Positions 1-9,180 of a stretch of DNA of 64,000 nt are shown one piece after another. The notes beneath the pieces are model-generated. The model had not been told where the DNA came from, did no database searches, and was given only the letters and a program-made list of their open reading frames with translations. Numbering within the stretch: position 1 is the stretch's first letter; each line of letters starts with the position of its first letter. Origin of the DNA: Actinospineispora spinosispora DSM 44797 (GTDB lineage: Bacteria; Actinomycetota; Actinomycetes; Mycobacteriales; Pseudonocardiaceae); the NCBI RefSeq assembly GCF_000429025.1, contig NZ_AUBB01000031.1:62001-126000 (forward strand), in the 5' to 3' direction. The translations under genes and the position numbers were made by a program.

Positions 1-726
1 GGGCTGGCCATAGCTGCAGCGCTGCGCGAAGCGGGATACCAGGTGGTTGCCGGCGCTCGGACGATCAGCGCCGAGCTGACGGAGGTCACCTCGCTCGCCG
101 TCCCGGTGGATCTCGGAACCGCCGAGGGAGTCGACCGCCTGATCGAGGCAGCGCTGACCGAGCTCGGCGGGATCGACCTGCTGGTCAACAACGTCGCGGG
201 GATGAGCGGGCCGCACGTGGGCGGGTTCCTGTCCGTCACCGACGACCAGTGGCGGCACACCCTTGAGCTGACCCTGATGAGCGCGATCCGAGCCAGCAGA
301 GCCGCGCTGCCCAGCATCCTCGAACGCCGAGGTCACATCATCAACATCGGCTCGGTCAACGCCCGAATTCCGGCGTCCCCGCTGGTCGACTACTCAGCTG
401 CCAAAGCGGCGCTGGCCAACCTCGGCAAAGCCCTCGCCGAGGAGTTCGGCCCGCGAGGCATCCGGGTCAACACGATCTCACCCGGACCGGTACGCACTGC
501 GGTGTGGACCGAAGCGGGTAGCACCGGCGATGCGCTCGCGACCATGGCAGGCGTCTCCCGCCAGGAATTCCTCGAAGCGCTGCCCGCCGCGTTCACCATG
601 TCCACCGGCCGCATCACCGAACCGGCCGAGATCGCGGCGCTCGTCGTGTTCCTCGCCTCCGGGGCGGCATCCAACATCAACGGCTCCGACCTCGTCATCG
701 ACGGTGGCACCCGCAACGAGGTCTGA
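1..726 (+). CDS. SDR family oxidoreductase, 5' end outside window
   Basis: This is a short-chain dehydrogenase/reductase that would reduce or oxidise an alcohol/carbonyl with NAD(P)H in the cytoplasm. The frame is open from base 1 (it reads GLAIAAALREAGYQ), so the window begins inside the N-terminal glycine-rich TGxxxGxG cofactor loop and the start codon is missing. Family marks seen downstream are the NNVAG motif, the catalytic serine in INIGSVN, the YSAAK active-site Tyr/Lys pair and the PGPVRT segment. The C-terminus ends in the usual GS-DLVIDGGT motif, so the 3' end is intact. The substrate cannot be told from sequence. Confidence 0.93.
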   Translation, partial: GLAIAAALREAGYQVVAGARTISAELTEVTSLAVPVDLGTAEGVDRLIEAALTELGGIDLLVNNVAGMSGPHVGGFLSVTDDQWRHTLELTLMSAIRASRAALPSILERRGHIINIGSVNARIPASPLVDYSAAKAALANLGKALAEEFGPRGIRVNTISPGPVRTAVWTEAGSTGDALATMAGVSRQEFLEALPAAFTMSTGRITEPAEIAALVVFLASGAASNINGSDLVIDGGTRNEV

Positions 727-860
727 GTCCAGGCAAGAGCCAAAAAAACGCCGGGCTTAGCGCGTCGTTAATCCCACCGCTGATGGAGTGCGCGCACACC
801 GCCCGCGCCGTTCGTGATGTGGGCGGGTCAGCCGAGCGAACTCGAGGAGCGAACCACCCG

Positions 861-1310
861 ATGAGCCGTACCCGCAGGGCCGTTGTCGCGGCGTCCATGC
901 TGACCATGCTCACCGGCGCCGCTGCGCTGCTGGCCGGGCCCGCCGAGGCACATCCGTCAACCGGCGACGGGGGTGCATCCCACTCCTCTCCGGAGCACGG
1001 CCGGCACGGCGGTGGGTCCGGCTGCGGCGGGCCGGACTGCGGTCACGGCCAGCACGGTCCATCCGGACATCGGCAGCACGAGGGGGGTCAGCACGGGCCC
1101 GGCGGTAGGCAGGGACCCGGGTCTGACCAGCAGGGCGGCCCGGCGCAGGCACCGAACGCGCAGGCCGGCGGCCCGGCCCCGGCCATGGGCAATCAGGGCC
1201 ACATCCAGACGAACGCTCACCAGCAGGCTTCGGGTCCCCGCCCCATGGGTCCCCATCCCATGGGTCCCCACCCGATGGGTCCCCCGCGGCCAGGCGTCAA
1301 CCAGCACTGA
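861..1310 (+). CDS. Secreted His/Gly/Pro/Gln-rich low-complexity protein
   Basis: A 149-residue protein with a Sec-type signal peptide: MSRTRR, a hydrophobic stretch, then a cleavage site after GPAEA. The mature part is rich in Gly, His, Gln and Pro, with HGQHGPSGH-type runs and three tandem copies of a five-residue MGPHP/MGPPR unit near the C-terminus. The many histidines could bind metal, but that is only a possibility. I chose the ATG at 861 over an upstream in-frame start because GAGGAGCGAA lies just before it and the signal peptide begins there. The leader resembles that of the secreted protein at 29167 (both begin MSRT). Function unknown. Confidence 0.65.
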   Translation: MSRTRRAVVAASMLTMLTGAAALLAGPAEAHPSTGDGGASHSSPEHGRHGGGSGCGGPDCGHGQHGPSGHRQHEGGQHGPGGRQGPGSDQQGGPAQAPNAQAGGPAPAMGNQGHIQTNAHQQASGPRPMGPHPMGPHPMGPPRPGVNQH

Positions 1311-1335
1311 GCGCGGTGCTCGGCGCACCTGGCGT

Positions 1336-2079
1336 TCAGGCGGCCTGAGCGCCGGTGATGAGCGCGACGATCTCCTCCGCGCTGGTCCCGGCGACCCGCC
1401 TGCCCGCCACGCAGTGACCGGCCCGCATCACCCACACCTGGTCGGCCAACCGCATGACCTGGTCGAAGTTGTGACTGACCAGCAGCACCGCATGCCCCTC
1501 GTCGCGCAGCCTGCAGATCAGCTCCTCGACGCGGCGGGTCTCCCGCACCCCGAGCGCGGCCGTCGGCTCATCCATGATCACCAGCCTGGAGCTGAACCCG
1601 GCGGCTCGGCAGATGGCCACCGCCTGACGCTGGCCGCCGGACAATCGCCGCACCCGCGAGCTGACGGTCGGAAGGTTCACCGCGAGCCCGGCCACCATCG
1701 CCGCCGCCTTGCGTTTCATCACGCCACGGCGCAGCAACGAGAGCGGACCGCGACCACGCACGATCTCCCGGTTCAGGAACAGGTTCTGCCACACCGTCAG
1801 ATCCTCGACCAGGGCCAGATTCTGGTGAACGGTCTCGATACCCGCCTCGCGGGCATGTCGGGGCGTCTCGAAGGTGACCTCGCGGCCCTCGAAGACGAAC
1901 CCACCCCGGTCCGGGCGGTGGATGCCGCTGATGCAGCACACCAGGGTGGACTTCCCCGCTCCGTTGTCCCCTACCAGCGCGGTGATCTCCCCGTCACGCA
2001 GGCTCAGCGAGACCTGCCGCAACGCGCGAACGCCACCGAACGCCAACGAGACGTCCCTCGCCTCCAGCAAGATCGTCAC
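1336..2079 (-). CDS. Sugar-type ABC transporter ATP-binding protein
   Basis: ATPase subunit of a ribose/xylose-type (CUT2) importer. It carries Walker A GDNGAGKST (residues 37-45), signature LSGGQRQ (146-152), Walker B LVIMDEP (166-172) and the H-loop histidine near 203. At 247 residues it is a single ATPase domain, unlike the double-domain RbsA, and resembles single-domain FrcA-type partners. Its start overlaps the end of the permease gene by four bases, so the two are translationally coupled. The matching binding lipoprotein lies upstream at 4951-5991, separated by two unrelated genes. Substrate unknown. Confidence 0.92.
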   Translation of the reverse strand: MTILLEARDVSLAFGGVRALRQVSLSLRDGEITALVGDNGAGKSTLVCCISGIHRPDRGGFVFEGREVTFETPRHAREAGIETVHQNLALVEDLTVWQNLFLNREIVRGRGPLSLLRRGVMKRKAAAMVAGLAVNLPTVSSRVRRLSGGQRQAVAICRAAGFSSRLVIMDEPTAALGVRETRRVEELICRLRDEGHAVLLVSHNFDQVMRLADQVWVMRAGHCVAGRRVAGTSAEEIVALITGAQAA

Positions 2080-3047
2080 GTTCGGAACCTCGTCAGGATC
2101 GCCGCCAACACCACCACAACGCCCACCGCAACCGGCTGGTAGAAGGGTGACACACCGAGCATGGTCAGGCCGTTGGACAGTGCGGTCAGCAGCAGCGCAC
2201 CGAGCACCGGACCGACGATGTTACCCCGGCCACCGGCCAGACTGGCCCCGCCGAGCACCACGGCGGCGACCGAATTGAGCAGGAACGAGGTGTTCGCCGC
2301 GGGCTCCGCCGCCCCCACCCTGGCGACCAGCAGGATCGAGGCCGAACCCGCCAGGGTTCCGCACACGGTGTAGACGGCGATCTTGATCGCCGCCACGCTG
2401 ATCCCGGTGGCGACGGCGGCCTCCGGCGACCCACCCACCGCAAGCACGTGGGTACCCCACTGGGTGCGGAACAGCACCAGATGCGCCAGTATCGCGAGCG
2501 TCCCCGCCACCAGGACCGCCCCGCCGACGCCACCGAATCCGCCCGCGGCCAGCTTCAACAGCCCCGCATCGACGACGGTGACCGGCTTGCCGTCAGCGAC
2601 GATCAACGCCAGCCCGGAGGCCGCCGAGAGGCCACCCAGCGTGACGACGAAGTCGGTGACCCGGACCCGGCCGATGAGCAGCCCGTTGACGGCGCCGAAC
2701 AACGCCCCGCCCAGCACGGCGAGCAGCCCGCAGCCGACGATGCTCCAGCCGTTGCGCACCCCGAGGCCGAACAACACGGCGCTGAAGGTCATCACCGACG
2801 CCACCGACAGGTCGATGCCACCGGTGAGCACGACGAACGTCTGACCGAGCGAGAGCACCACCAGGATCGCCGAGGCGACCAGTATCGAGCTGATGTTGCC
2901 GCTGGACAGATAGGTCGGATCTGCGAACTGGAAGACCACCAGCATGACCGCGAGGCCGATCACGACCGCCCAGTCGGCCCAGAATCCACCGTCGCTCAGC
3001 ACTCTGCCGAACACGGTCGCCCGAACCGGTTCATCGGATCCCTTCAC
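2076..3047 (-). CDS. Sugar-type ABC transporter permease (RbsC family)
   Basis: A 323-residue polytopic membrane protein of the branched-chain/ribose permease family, with about eight to ten hydrophobic segments. The family-typical GGIDLSVASVM segment near residue 95 and the LGGASLAGGRGN segment in the C-terminal third are both present. It would form the homodimeric channel for the ATPase encoded next to it (four-base overlap). Upstream of it on the same strand is a 218-base gap, then a plus-strand gene, so it probably has its own promoter rather than being read from the binding-protein gene. Confidence 0.92.
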   Translation of the reverse strand: MKGSDEPVRATVFGRVLSDGGFWADWAVVIGLAVMLVVFQFADPTYLSSGNISSILVASAILVVLSLGQTFVVLTGGIDLSVASVMTFSAVLFGLGVRNGWSIVGCGLLAVLGGALFGAVNGLLIGRVRVTDFVVTLGGLSAASGLALIVADGKPVTVVDAGLLKLAAGGFGGVGGAVLVAGTLAILAHLVLFRTQWGTHVLAVGGSPEAAVATGISVAAIKIAVYTVCGTLAGSASILLVARVGAAEPAANTSFLLNSVAAVVLGGASLAGGRGNIVGPVLGALLLTALSNGLTMLGVSPFYQPVAVGVVVVLAAILTRFRT

Positions 3048-3265
3048 TGTCTGATCAACGCCGGGACCGGATGTTGGTCACTGACGCAAATCGGACGAGT
3101 GTGTCCGCGCGGGAGCCCCGAGCCTCCCGGAAGCCACCTCTGCGACCGGGGAGTCGTCGTGGGTCCGCTGTAGGGTGACACGGTTGTCGTGACAGGTCTG
3201 ACAGCCTGCCCACGCCCGGCATGATGTCGTCGAATCAGCAGTGACCGTACAGATCGGACCGCCCG

Positions 3266-3733
3266 ATGGCTGACCAGCCTCACCTCGAGAACTGCCCCGG
3301 TTGCGTCGCCGACGAACTCACCGAGCAAGACCGGGAGTACCTGCGGGGAACCGGTTGGGTCCATCCCCAGCACGTACTCGTCCCGCCGCCCGCCATGCCG
3401 CCCCTGTCGCCGGTGACCAGCCACCCGCTGACCATCGCGTTCATCCCCTTCATCGGGGTCGGGCTCCTCGGCTTCGACCCGGTGCGATGGTGGTGGGTCG
3501 GTGTGACGGTGATCTGGGTCGCCGCATTCACCGCGCAGTACCTGCGTCACCGTGCCCGCCACCGAACGCGCAGGCCACAGTCGTGCCTCTGGTGCCGCTA
3601 TACCGGCCGGCGCCACGCCGTACAGGCCTGGACGCACTACAACGCGCTGACCGCGCAGGAGCAAGCCCGCTGGCACGCCGCGAACTATGAGCGCCTGCAG
3701 GAACAGGAACGGCGACACCAACTGCCCGAGTGA
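3266..3733 (+). CDS. Small membrane protein with paired CxxC motifs
   Basis: A 155-residue protein I do not recognise. Residues 54-92 form two closely spaced hydrophobic segments. CPGC (10-13) near the N-terminus and CLWC (107-110) just after the second segment give a CxxC...CxxC pair that could bind zinc if both ends lie on the same side of the membrane, which two transmembrane segments would allow. The C-terminus is charged and probably helical. It interrupts the ABC importer genes, is on the opposite strand, and ends 36 bases from the convergent membrane-protein gene. Function unknown. Confidence 0.7.
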   Translation: MADQPHLENCPGCVADELTEQDREYLRGTGWVHPQHVLVPPPAMPPLSPVTSHPLTIAFIPFIGVGLLGFDPVRWWWVGVTVIWVAAFTAQYLRHRARHRTRRPQSCLWCRYTGRRHAVQAWTHYNALTAQEQARWHAANYERLQEQERRHQLPE

Positions 3734-3768
3734 GCACACTAGTGTCTCCGCTGAATCCAGCCCGCCGC

Positions 3769-4851
3769 TCAGCGCCGTGAGGTCGGCTGGCTGGCGGGCC
3801 GGTGGGTCGAATGTGCCGCAGCCGCCGCGATGACCGGGCCCACGATCAGGCCGACGAGGACCGCCAGCCACGCCACCGTCAGGTTGGTGCCCGCGCCGCT
3901 GATCGGCACGTTGCCCGCCAGGTTCGTGAGCAGGTCACGGGCGGGTAGCACGAAGGGCGCACCGAGCAACCGCACCATGGCCGAGACAGCCCCCCAGTAC
4001 ACGACGGTGGCGCCGACGATGCTGATCGCGGCACTGGACGACCAGCCGCGCGATCCCCGGGCCGCCTCGACATACCCGGTGATGACGGCGAACAGCAGCG
4101 CGACGACGATGTTGGTCGAGTACACCAACAGCTCGTAGTACCACGTCATCCCGTTGACCGGTGTGCCGTCGATGCGCCGCCACGCCTGGAACAACACCGC
4201 TGCCTCGACCACCGCCGACACGACCACCACGCCCATCGGACGTCGGGGAGCCGGGGAGGCGGTGACCGCACAGCCGATGGCGATGATCGTGCCGAGACCG
4301 CCGACGATCAGGCCGCAGGACATCGACCCGAGGGCCGTCTCCGGCGAGCTGACCAGACTGCCCACCGCCGCCAGTGTCGCGGAGACGGTCGCCGTCACGA
4401 TGAGCACTCCGGGGCCTGTGGGTGCGGCGGATATCGGACCGCGCCCGCGTCGCGGGCCACTCGGCCGGACGACCCGCTGCACGGTGAGCCGCCACAGAAT
4501 GATCAGCGCCGCGCACGCCACGACGGCGAGCAGCACGCACGAGGTGATTCCGGAGACGTTGAACCGGTCCAGCAGCACGTCGAGGCCGATCCAGCCGACG
4601 ATGCCGAGCACCGCACGCCACGCGATCCGGCGGTCTCCTCGGCCGGCCCAGATGAACGCCGCGGCGGCCAGCACGATCATCGAGATCCGCACGTCCCTGG
4701 CCCAGTAGGCGCCGCTGGGCGGCGGACCGAGGAGACCGCTGGAGTACTTGAGCTCGACGAAACCTTGGAACAGCGTCAGATCGATGCTCCACCACACCGC
4801 GAGGAGAATGACGACGATCAACGGGAGGATTCGCCCGATCCGGGAAAGCAT
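3769..4851 (-). CDS. Polytopic membrane protein, function unknown
   Basis: A 360-residue protein with about nine or ten hydrophobic segments spread along its length and a short positively charged tail. The N-terminus has a membrane anchor within the first 25 residues. No family motif was recognised. It lies 100 bases after the binding-protein gene on the same strand and could be co-transcribed with it, but it does not resemble an ABC permease of the ribose type. Confidence 0.75.
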   Translation of the reverse strand: MLSRIGRILPLIVVILLAVWWSIDLTLFQGFVELKYSSGLLGPPPSGAYWARDVRISMIVLAAAAFIWAGRGDRRIAWRAVLGIVGWIGLDVLLDRFNVSGITSCVLLAVVACAALIILWRLTVQRVVRPSGPRRGRGPISAAPTGPGVLIVTATVSATLAAVGSLVSSPETALGSMSCGLIVGGLGTIIAIGCAVTASPAPRRPMGVVVVSAVVEAAVLFQAWRRIDGTPVNGMTWYYELLVYSTNIVVALLFAVITGYVEAARGSRGWSSSAAISIVGATVVYWGAVSAMVRLLGAPFVLPARDLLTNLAGNVPISGAGTNLTVAWLAVLVGLIVGPVIAAAAAHSTHRPASQPTSRR

Positions 4852-4950
4852 CGCGGCAATCTAGCGGGCGGAATTCGAATCCCGATAGATTGCGCTGCCA
4901 CATTTAGGGGTCCGTTATCCGGAACATCACTAAGAGGCTCTCCTCGGCGT

Positions 4951-5991
4951 TCATTTCTTGATCAGCGCGGGGAACGGATTGGTGTATTCGGTGAATGGTT
5001 TCGGCGCGGCGGCGATGGCACGATCCACATCGTCTGTGGTGATCAGCGCGACCGGAGCGTCGACCTTCGTGGGCAGGCTCGCCCCGGATGCTGCGGCGCG
5101 GCAGGCGTCGACGCCCATCTCACCGATCGCGTACGGGTACTGGGCGACGGTCGCGGCCAGCTCGCCGCTCCGCACCGCCGCCAGCGCGTCCGGATTGCCG
5201 TCCACGCTGACCACCTGAACCTGACCGACTCGACCGGCATTGGCGACGGCGCGAGCAACCCCGAGCCCCATGTCGTCGTTGGCGGCAAAGAATCCGGCCA
5301 CTCTCGGGCTGGCCGCCAGGATGTCGGTCGCCTTGGTCAGTGCCTGCTGGCGATCCCAGTCGGCGGCCGCTGTCTGCACGACCCGGATACCGGGGCCGAG
5401 CGCCCCGACGAAACCCTGGATGCGGTTTCCGCTGGTCACATCACCTGCGATACCGCCGACCACGGCGACCTCACCGCCCGATGGCGGCAACAGCGCGGCG
5501 AGCCGTCGAGCCGCCATCGCCCCGGCCGCGACGTTGTCGGTACCGATGTAGGTGGCGATCCTCGCACCGACCGCCCGCGCGGCGATCGGATCGACCGGAC
5601 TGTCGATGTTGACAATCGCCCTGCCGCTCGCCGCGAGCTGGGCGATGCCCTGCACCAGGTTCGTACCGGAGATGGGGTTGACCAGGTAGCAGCCGTAGTC
5701 CTGGCCGGCGAGCCCGCTGAGCTTGTCGGCCTGACCGGTGGTGTCGGTGATCGCCGTGGCGGCCTGCACGGTGACCGAGGTCCCCGAGGCGGCGCCGCTG
5801 TCCTCGATACCGTCGCGCATAGCCTGGAAGAACTGGTTGTCCACCCCCTTGATCACCACCGCGATCCGGGGGTGACCGGTGGACACCGCGTTTCCAGCCG
5901 GTTCACCGCCCGCGCAGGCGGCGAGGCCCGCCACGGTCAGCGCGGCGAGCACCCCGGTCACTCCCGCTCGAACGCGGTTCGCCCCGTCCAT
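4951..5991 (-). CDS. Sugar-type ABC transporter substrate-binding lipoprotein
   Basis: A 346-residue periplasmic-binding protein of the RbsB type. The signal peptide ends in a lipobox LAAC (residues 23-26), so it would be a lipid-anchored receptor. IAVVIKGVDNQFFQAMRDGI is the typical first strand and helix of family 1 sugar-binding proteins, and GFFAANDDMGLG is the usual mid-domain motif. The start at 5991 has a strong GGGGGAGG ribosome-binding site. It begins 29 bases after the end of the monooxygenase gene and so is likely in its operon. The ATPase and permease at 1336-3047 are the probable partners. Confidence 0.9.
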   Translation of the reverse strand: MDGANRVRAGVTGVLAALTVAGLAACAGGEPAGNAVSTGHPRIAVVIKGVDNQFFQAMRDGIEDSGAASGTSVTVQAATAITDTTGQADKLSGLAGQDYGCYLVNPISGTNLVQGIAQLAASGRAIVNIDSPVDPIAARAVGARIATYIGTDNVAAGAMAARRLAALLPPSGGEVAVVGGIAGDVTSGNRIQGFVGALGPGIRVVQTAAADWDRQQALTKATDILAASPRVAGFFAANDDMGLGVARAVANAGRVGQVQVVSVDGNPDALAAVRSGELAATVAQYPYAIGEMGVDACRAAASGASLPTKVDAPVALITTDDVDRAIAAAPKPFTEYTNPFPALIKK

Positions 5992-6019
5992 GGTGACCTC
6001 CCCCCGGCATCGCCCGAGA

Positions 6020-7078
6020 TCAACGTACCGTGATCCGTCCGCGAACCTCGGGAAGCACTTCCTGCCCGAACCGTTTGATGTTGGCCAGCACGCTGTCGTG
6101 GTCACCGCTGACCTCGACCTGTCACAGGACGCGCCGGCAGCCCGAGATCCTGATCTGGTCGACGAGGCGATCGATGCAGTTCTGTACGGTGCCCAACGGG
6201 TGGGTGGCCAGTACGGACTCGGTCAGCCCTTCGACCAGATCCGCCTCCGGGCGCCGAGGGTCGATCCGCTGGGGCACGTCCAGCAACAGCTGGTACTCGT
6301 TGTTCGAGCGGACGTACTCCTGAGCCGTCCGACGCATCGCCAACCGCGCCTCGTCGGCGTGGTCACTGACGTGCGCGAACACCGCCATGCCGTGCGGATA
6401 GCCGGAGCCGGGATGCCCCGCGGACTCGGCGAGCCGGCCGTGCTCGGCGATCATCCCCGCTTTCGCCTCGGCGTCCTTGTCGAAGAACATCAGCATGGGC
6501 ACACCCCGGGTGGCGGCCAGCCGCACCGAGGCCGGTGAGGTCGCGGCGAGATAGACCGGGGTACGGCCCGCCTCGGTGGGACCGGGCGCCGGGGTCACCT
6601 CACGGAACCGGTACAGCCCCGAGTCGGCCGACACCGGCCCGGACAGGGCCGCCAGGGTCAGATCCAACGCCTCGGGCAGCCCCCGCTGCCAGTAGCCGAC
6701 TCCGCGGCCGATGACCTCGTAGTCCACCACCGGTTGCGAGCGACCCACCCCGAGATCGAATCGCCCGCCCGACAGATGATCGAGCAGCGCGGCCTGCTCG
6801 GCGACGTGAACCGGCGAATGCAGCGGCAGGATGGTCACCGCCGTTCCGACGCGCACCCTGTTGGTACGGCCGAGCAGGTAGCCCGCGAACGTCAACGCGG
6901 ACGGATTGACCCCGAACGGGACGAAGTGGTGCTCGGTCACCCAGACGTCGTCGAACCCGGCCGCTTCGGCGGCCTCCGCCGAGGCGACACCGCATGCCAG
7001 CACCTCCGCACCGGACTGGCCCTCGTATCGGCTGGTGAACACGAACGCCCCGAATCGAACTTCCTGGTCATCGCTCAT
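6020..7078 (-). pseudogene. Luciferase-like (LLM class) flavin-dependent monooxygenase, in-frame TGA near 3' end
   Basis: A bacterial-luciferase-fold oxidoreductase using FMN or F420, with the family's WVTEHHF, GVGRSQ and VGTAVTILPLHSP features. The start at 7078 follows GAGGGTGGCCGC. The frame hits TGA at 6124-6122 directly after RRVL, yet the same frame continues for 33 more codons (QVEVSGDHDSVLANIKRFGQ and onward) to TGA at 6022-6020. That continuation is the normal C-terminal helix of this family, so the internal TGA is an in-frame nonsense change, probably of a Cys or Trp codon. The shortened product might still fold; readthrough or sequencing error cannot be excluded. It heads the binding-lipoprotein operon. 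Confidence 0.85.
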
Positions 7079-7139
7079 GCGGCCACCCTCACGCATCCAC
7101 CGAACCCGGATCTTGAACAAAAGGGAGGCCACCATAGGA

Positions 7140-7252
7140 TATACAGGATCACGAAACTCTGCCACGAGGAATAGGCGGCTCAGCTATTCCATCCGCTGCC
7201 TCAACGCTTGGAGCATTAATCATTCCATAGCTTTTGATTAACCAGCGGCGAG
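7140..7252. repeat. Intergenic repeat block, modules 1 and 2
   Basis: The AT-richer spacer between the monooxygenase and glycosyltransferase genes holds two blocks that recur nearby. Module 1 (7140-7211) resembles 9068-9139 (shared core GATCACGAAAC then TGCCA and AATAG). Module 2 (7205-7252) resembles 10745-10792 (shared core CCATAGCTT then TTAACC). Alignments were by eye, about 70-75 percent identical. They may be promoter or operator regions with a common regulator. Confidence 0.5.
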
Positions 7253-7402
7253 CTACCGTCAGAGATCATCTGACTCTATGGATTGAGGTCCGGCGGCGCG
7301 CGCCGAACTCGTGGAGAAACCCCGGAATGGAACACCGTACTGGTGATCAGTCACGAATTCCGCCGCTTCTGACGTACGACCCGGCTTGCTGAATCCAGTG
7401 CG

Positions 7403-9025
7403 ATGAGCCGGTCCGGCGCCACGCTGGCTGTCGCGGTACCCACCGGCATGCTCGCGGCACACGGCTGGCTCTACGGCCGATGGATCGTGGACGACGCCGC
7501 CATCACGTTCGCCTATGCCCGCTCGATCGCGAGCGGGTTGGGACCGGTGCTGCAGCGCGGTGCCGATCCGGTCGAGGGCTACTCCAATCCGGCTTGGCTG
7601 GGCCTACTGGTAGCCGGGCGTTGGCTGGGATTGTTCGACCACGGTTCGTGGCTCGGTGTGCCCGACGTCGTCGCCTACCCGAAGCTACTGGGACTACTGA
7701 GCGCTGTGGGGGTCTTCGTCTGTTTTCATCTGACGGCTCGTGCACTGACCTCGCGGCCCGCGCTGGTGACGATCGGCGCGGGTACCGCGTTGGCCTGCAC
7801 ACCATCGTTTGCGATCTGGACGTTCAGCGGCCTGGAGAACGGGCTGTTGGCGTTCGCGGTGGCCGGGCTGGCCGCCGTCGTGGCGCACGCGGCGGCCGGG
7901 TGCCGACTGCACTGCCTCGGGCCGGCGGTGGCCTGCGGACTGTTCGCGGCTCTGGCTTCGCTCACCCGCCCGGACGGCGTGATCTATGCGGGCGTCTATC
8001 CGCTCGTCGTCCTGGTTCTGCTGCGTGCCGGACAGTTCTCCCGCGCCGCCGCCGCTGTGGCGGTCAGCACGGTGGCGTTCGCAGTGCCCACCGGGCTCTA
8101 CCTCGGGTGGCGGATCAGCACGTTCGGCGAGTTCTTACCGAACACGGCGCTCGCCAAATCGCAGGGCCTGCCGGACCTCGACTCCCTGCACCGTCCCGTC
8201 GAGCTCGTGAGCTACCTCGGGTGGCCCGCCGTGCTCATCGCCACCGGCATGGTCGCGCTCGCGCTCGCTCGCCCCTGGCCGGGCCGCGCCGGACTCGTCG
8301 CGCTGTCAGTACCCCTCGTCCTCGCGATCGCCGCGTTCGCGGTGCTCAATGCCGACTGGATGGGCGAGTACCGATTCGCCACCCCCGTCTGGACACTCGC
8401 CACTCTGACCTCGGCCGTCGCCTCCGCACGGGTGCTACCCACACTGGCGGTTCCCAGCCGGACGGTGGTCGCCGCGCTCGCGGTCGCCGCCGCCGCGGTG
8501 TCGTCTGGCACGCTGATCGACGCCGCGCGCGCTTTCCGGACCGCACCAACCGCGCCGCTGTGCCTGGTCGCGGCGAACACCGGAGACAACATCGCCGGAT
8601 ACGCCCGGATCGTCGGGGCCGCGCGGGCGACGGTGCTGGCACCGGATGTCGGCGGGGCTGCATTGGTGTCCCCGGTGCGGATCGTCGACCTGGCCGGTCT
8701 GACCGATGCGGCCATGGCGGGTTTCTGGCACAGGCAGGACTGGGGTGGGCTACGGAACCACGTATTCGACGAGGTGCGGCCGACCTTCATCAAAAGCCAC
8801 GGCGGGTGGTCGACGATCACCGGACTCGTGACAGACCCTCGGCTGACCAACCGATATGCGGAAATCGGGTCAACCGGGGGAAGCACGGACTGGGTGCGCC
8901 GCGACCTGGTCGGTGAGCTGCGGCTGGCGCAGCTGCGCAGCTACCACAGGGAGGTGGCCGAGCCGCGTGACCTGGCGATGCGGCAGATGCCGAGATGTTT
9001 CTGCGCGCTTCCCTCGCACGCTTGA
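7403..9025 (+). CDS. GT-C fold membrane glycosyltransferase
   Basis: A 540-residue integral membrane protein with about ten hydrophobic segments. Near the N-terminus it has the acidic motif WIVDDAAITFAYARSIASG followed by VEGYSNPAW. This DDA-x-I-x-F-x-YAR ... EGYSN pattern is seen in polyprenyl-phosphate-sugar-dependent GT-C enzymes such as mycobacterial AftB-like arabinofuranosyltransferases. By family it would move a sugar from a lipid carrier to an envelope polymer on the outer face of the membrane; acceptor and donor are not determinable. The last 130 residues form the soluble extracytoplasmic domain usual for these proteins. No close operon partner is seen; the next gene starts 155 bases downstream. 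Confidence 0.8.
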   Translation: MSRSGATLAVAVPTGMLAAHGWLYGRWIVDDAAITFAYARSIASGLGPVLQRGADPVEGYSNPAWLGLLVAGRWLGLFDHGSWLGVPDVVAYPKLLGLLSAVGVFVCFHLTARALTSRPALVTIGAGTALACTPSFAIWTFSGLENGLLAFAVAGLAAVVAHAAAGCRLHCLGPAVACGLFAALASLTRPDGVIYAGVYPLVVLVLLRAGQFSRAAAAVAVSTVAFAVPTGLYLGWRISTFGEFLPNTALAKSQGLPDLDSLHRPVELVSYLGWPAVLIATGMVALALARPWPGRAGLVALSVPLVLAIAAFAVLNADWMGEYRFATPVWTLATLTSAVASARVLPTLAVPSRTVVAALAVAAAAVSSGTLIDAARAFRTAPTAPLCLVAANTGDNIAGYARIVGAARATVLAPDVGGAALVSPVRIVDLAGLTDAAMAGFWHRQDWGGLRNHVFDEVRPTFIKSHGGWSTITGLVTDPRLTNRYAEIGSTGGSTDWVRRDLVGELRLAQLRSYHREVAEPRDLAMRQMPRCFCALPSHA

Positions 9026-9067
9026 CAGGCTCTCGCGAATTGACTCGCGGCAGGGAGGATGTTCGGT

Positions 9068-9139
9068 TATACGAGATCACGAAACCTTGCCATGATAAAT
9101 AGTCGATTTGCCCATTCCTCGCTGTTTCCTCAATACTGA
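9068..9139. repeat. Intergenic repeat block, second copy of module 1
   Basis: This 72-base spacer segment matches 7140-7211 over its length with small gaps, the best part being GATCACGAAAC followed by TTGCCA. It lies 40 bases upstream of the lipoprotein hydrolase start and could contain its promoter. Confidence 0.5.
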
Positions 9140-9180
9140 TCCCCTAATGCGGGGCGGATGCCCGGTTCAGTGAGGAATCA

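Noticed and set aside
973-3173. Long open frames antisense to the ABC ATPase and permease genes
   Set aside because: High GC gives long open antisense frames. Their translations are Arg/His/Pro-rich, have no family motif and lack ribosome-binding sites.
6122-6124. TGA as a selenocysteine codon in the monooxygenase
   Set aside because: LLM monooxygenases do not use selenocysteine at this place, no SECIS-like hairpin was evident just after it, and no Sec machinery is seen in the window.
4765-6538. Plus-strand open frames of more than 200 codons over the binding protein and monooxygenase
   Set aside because: They are shadows of well-supported minus-strand genes and have no recognisable motif.
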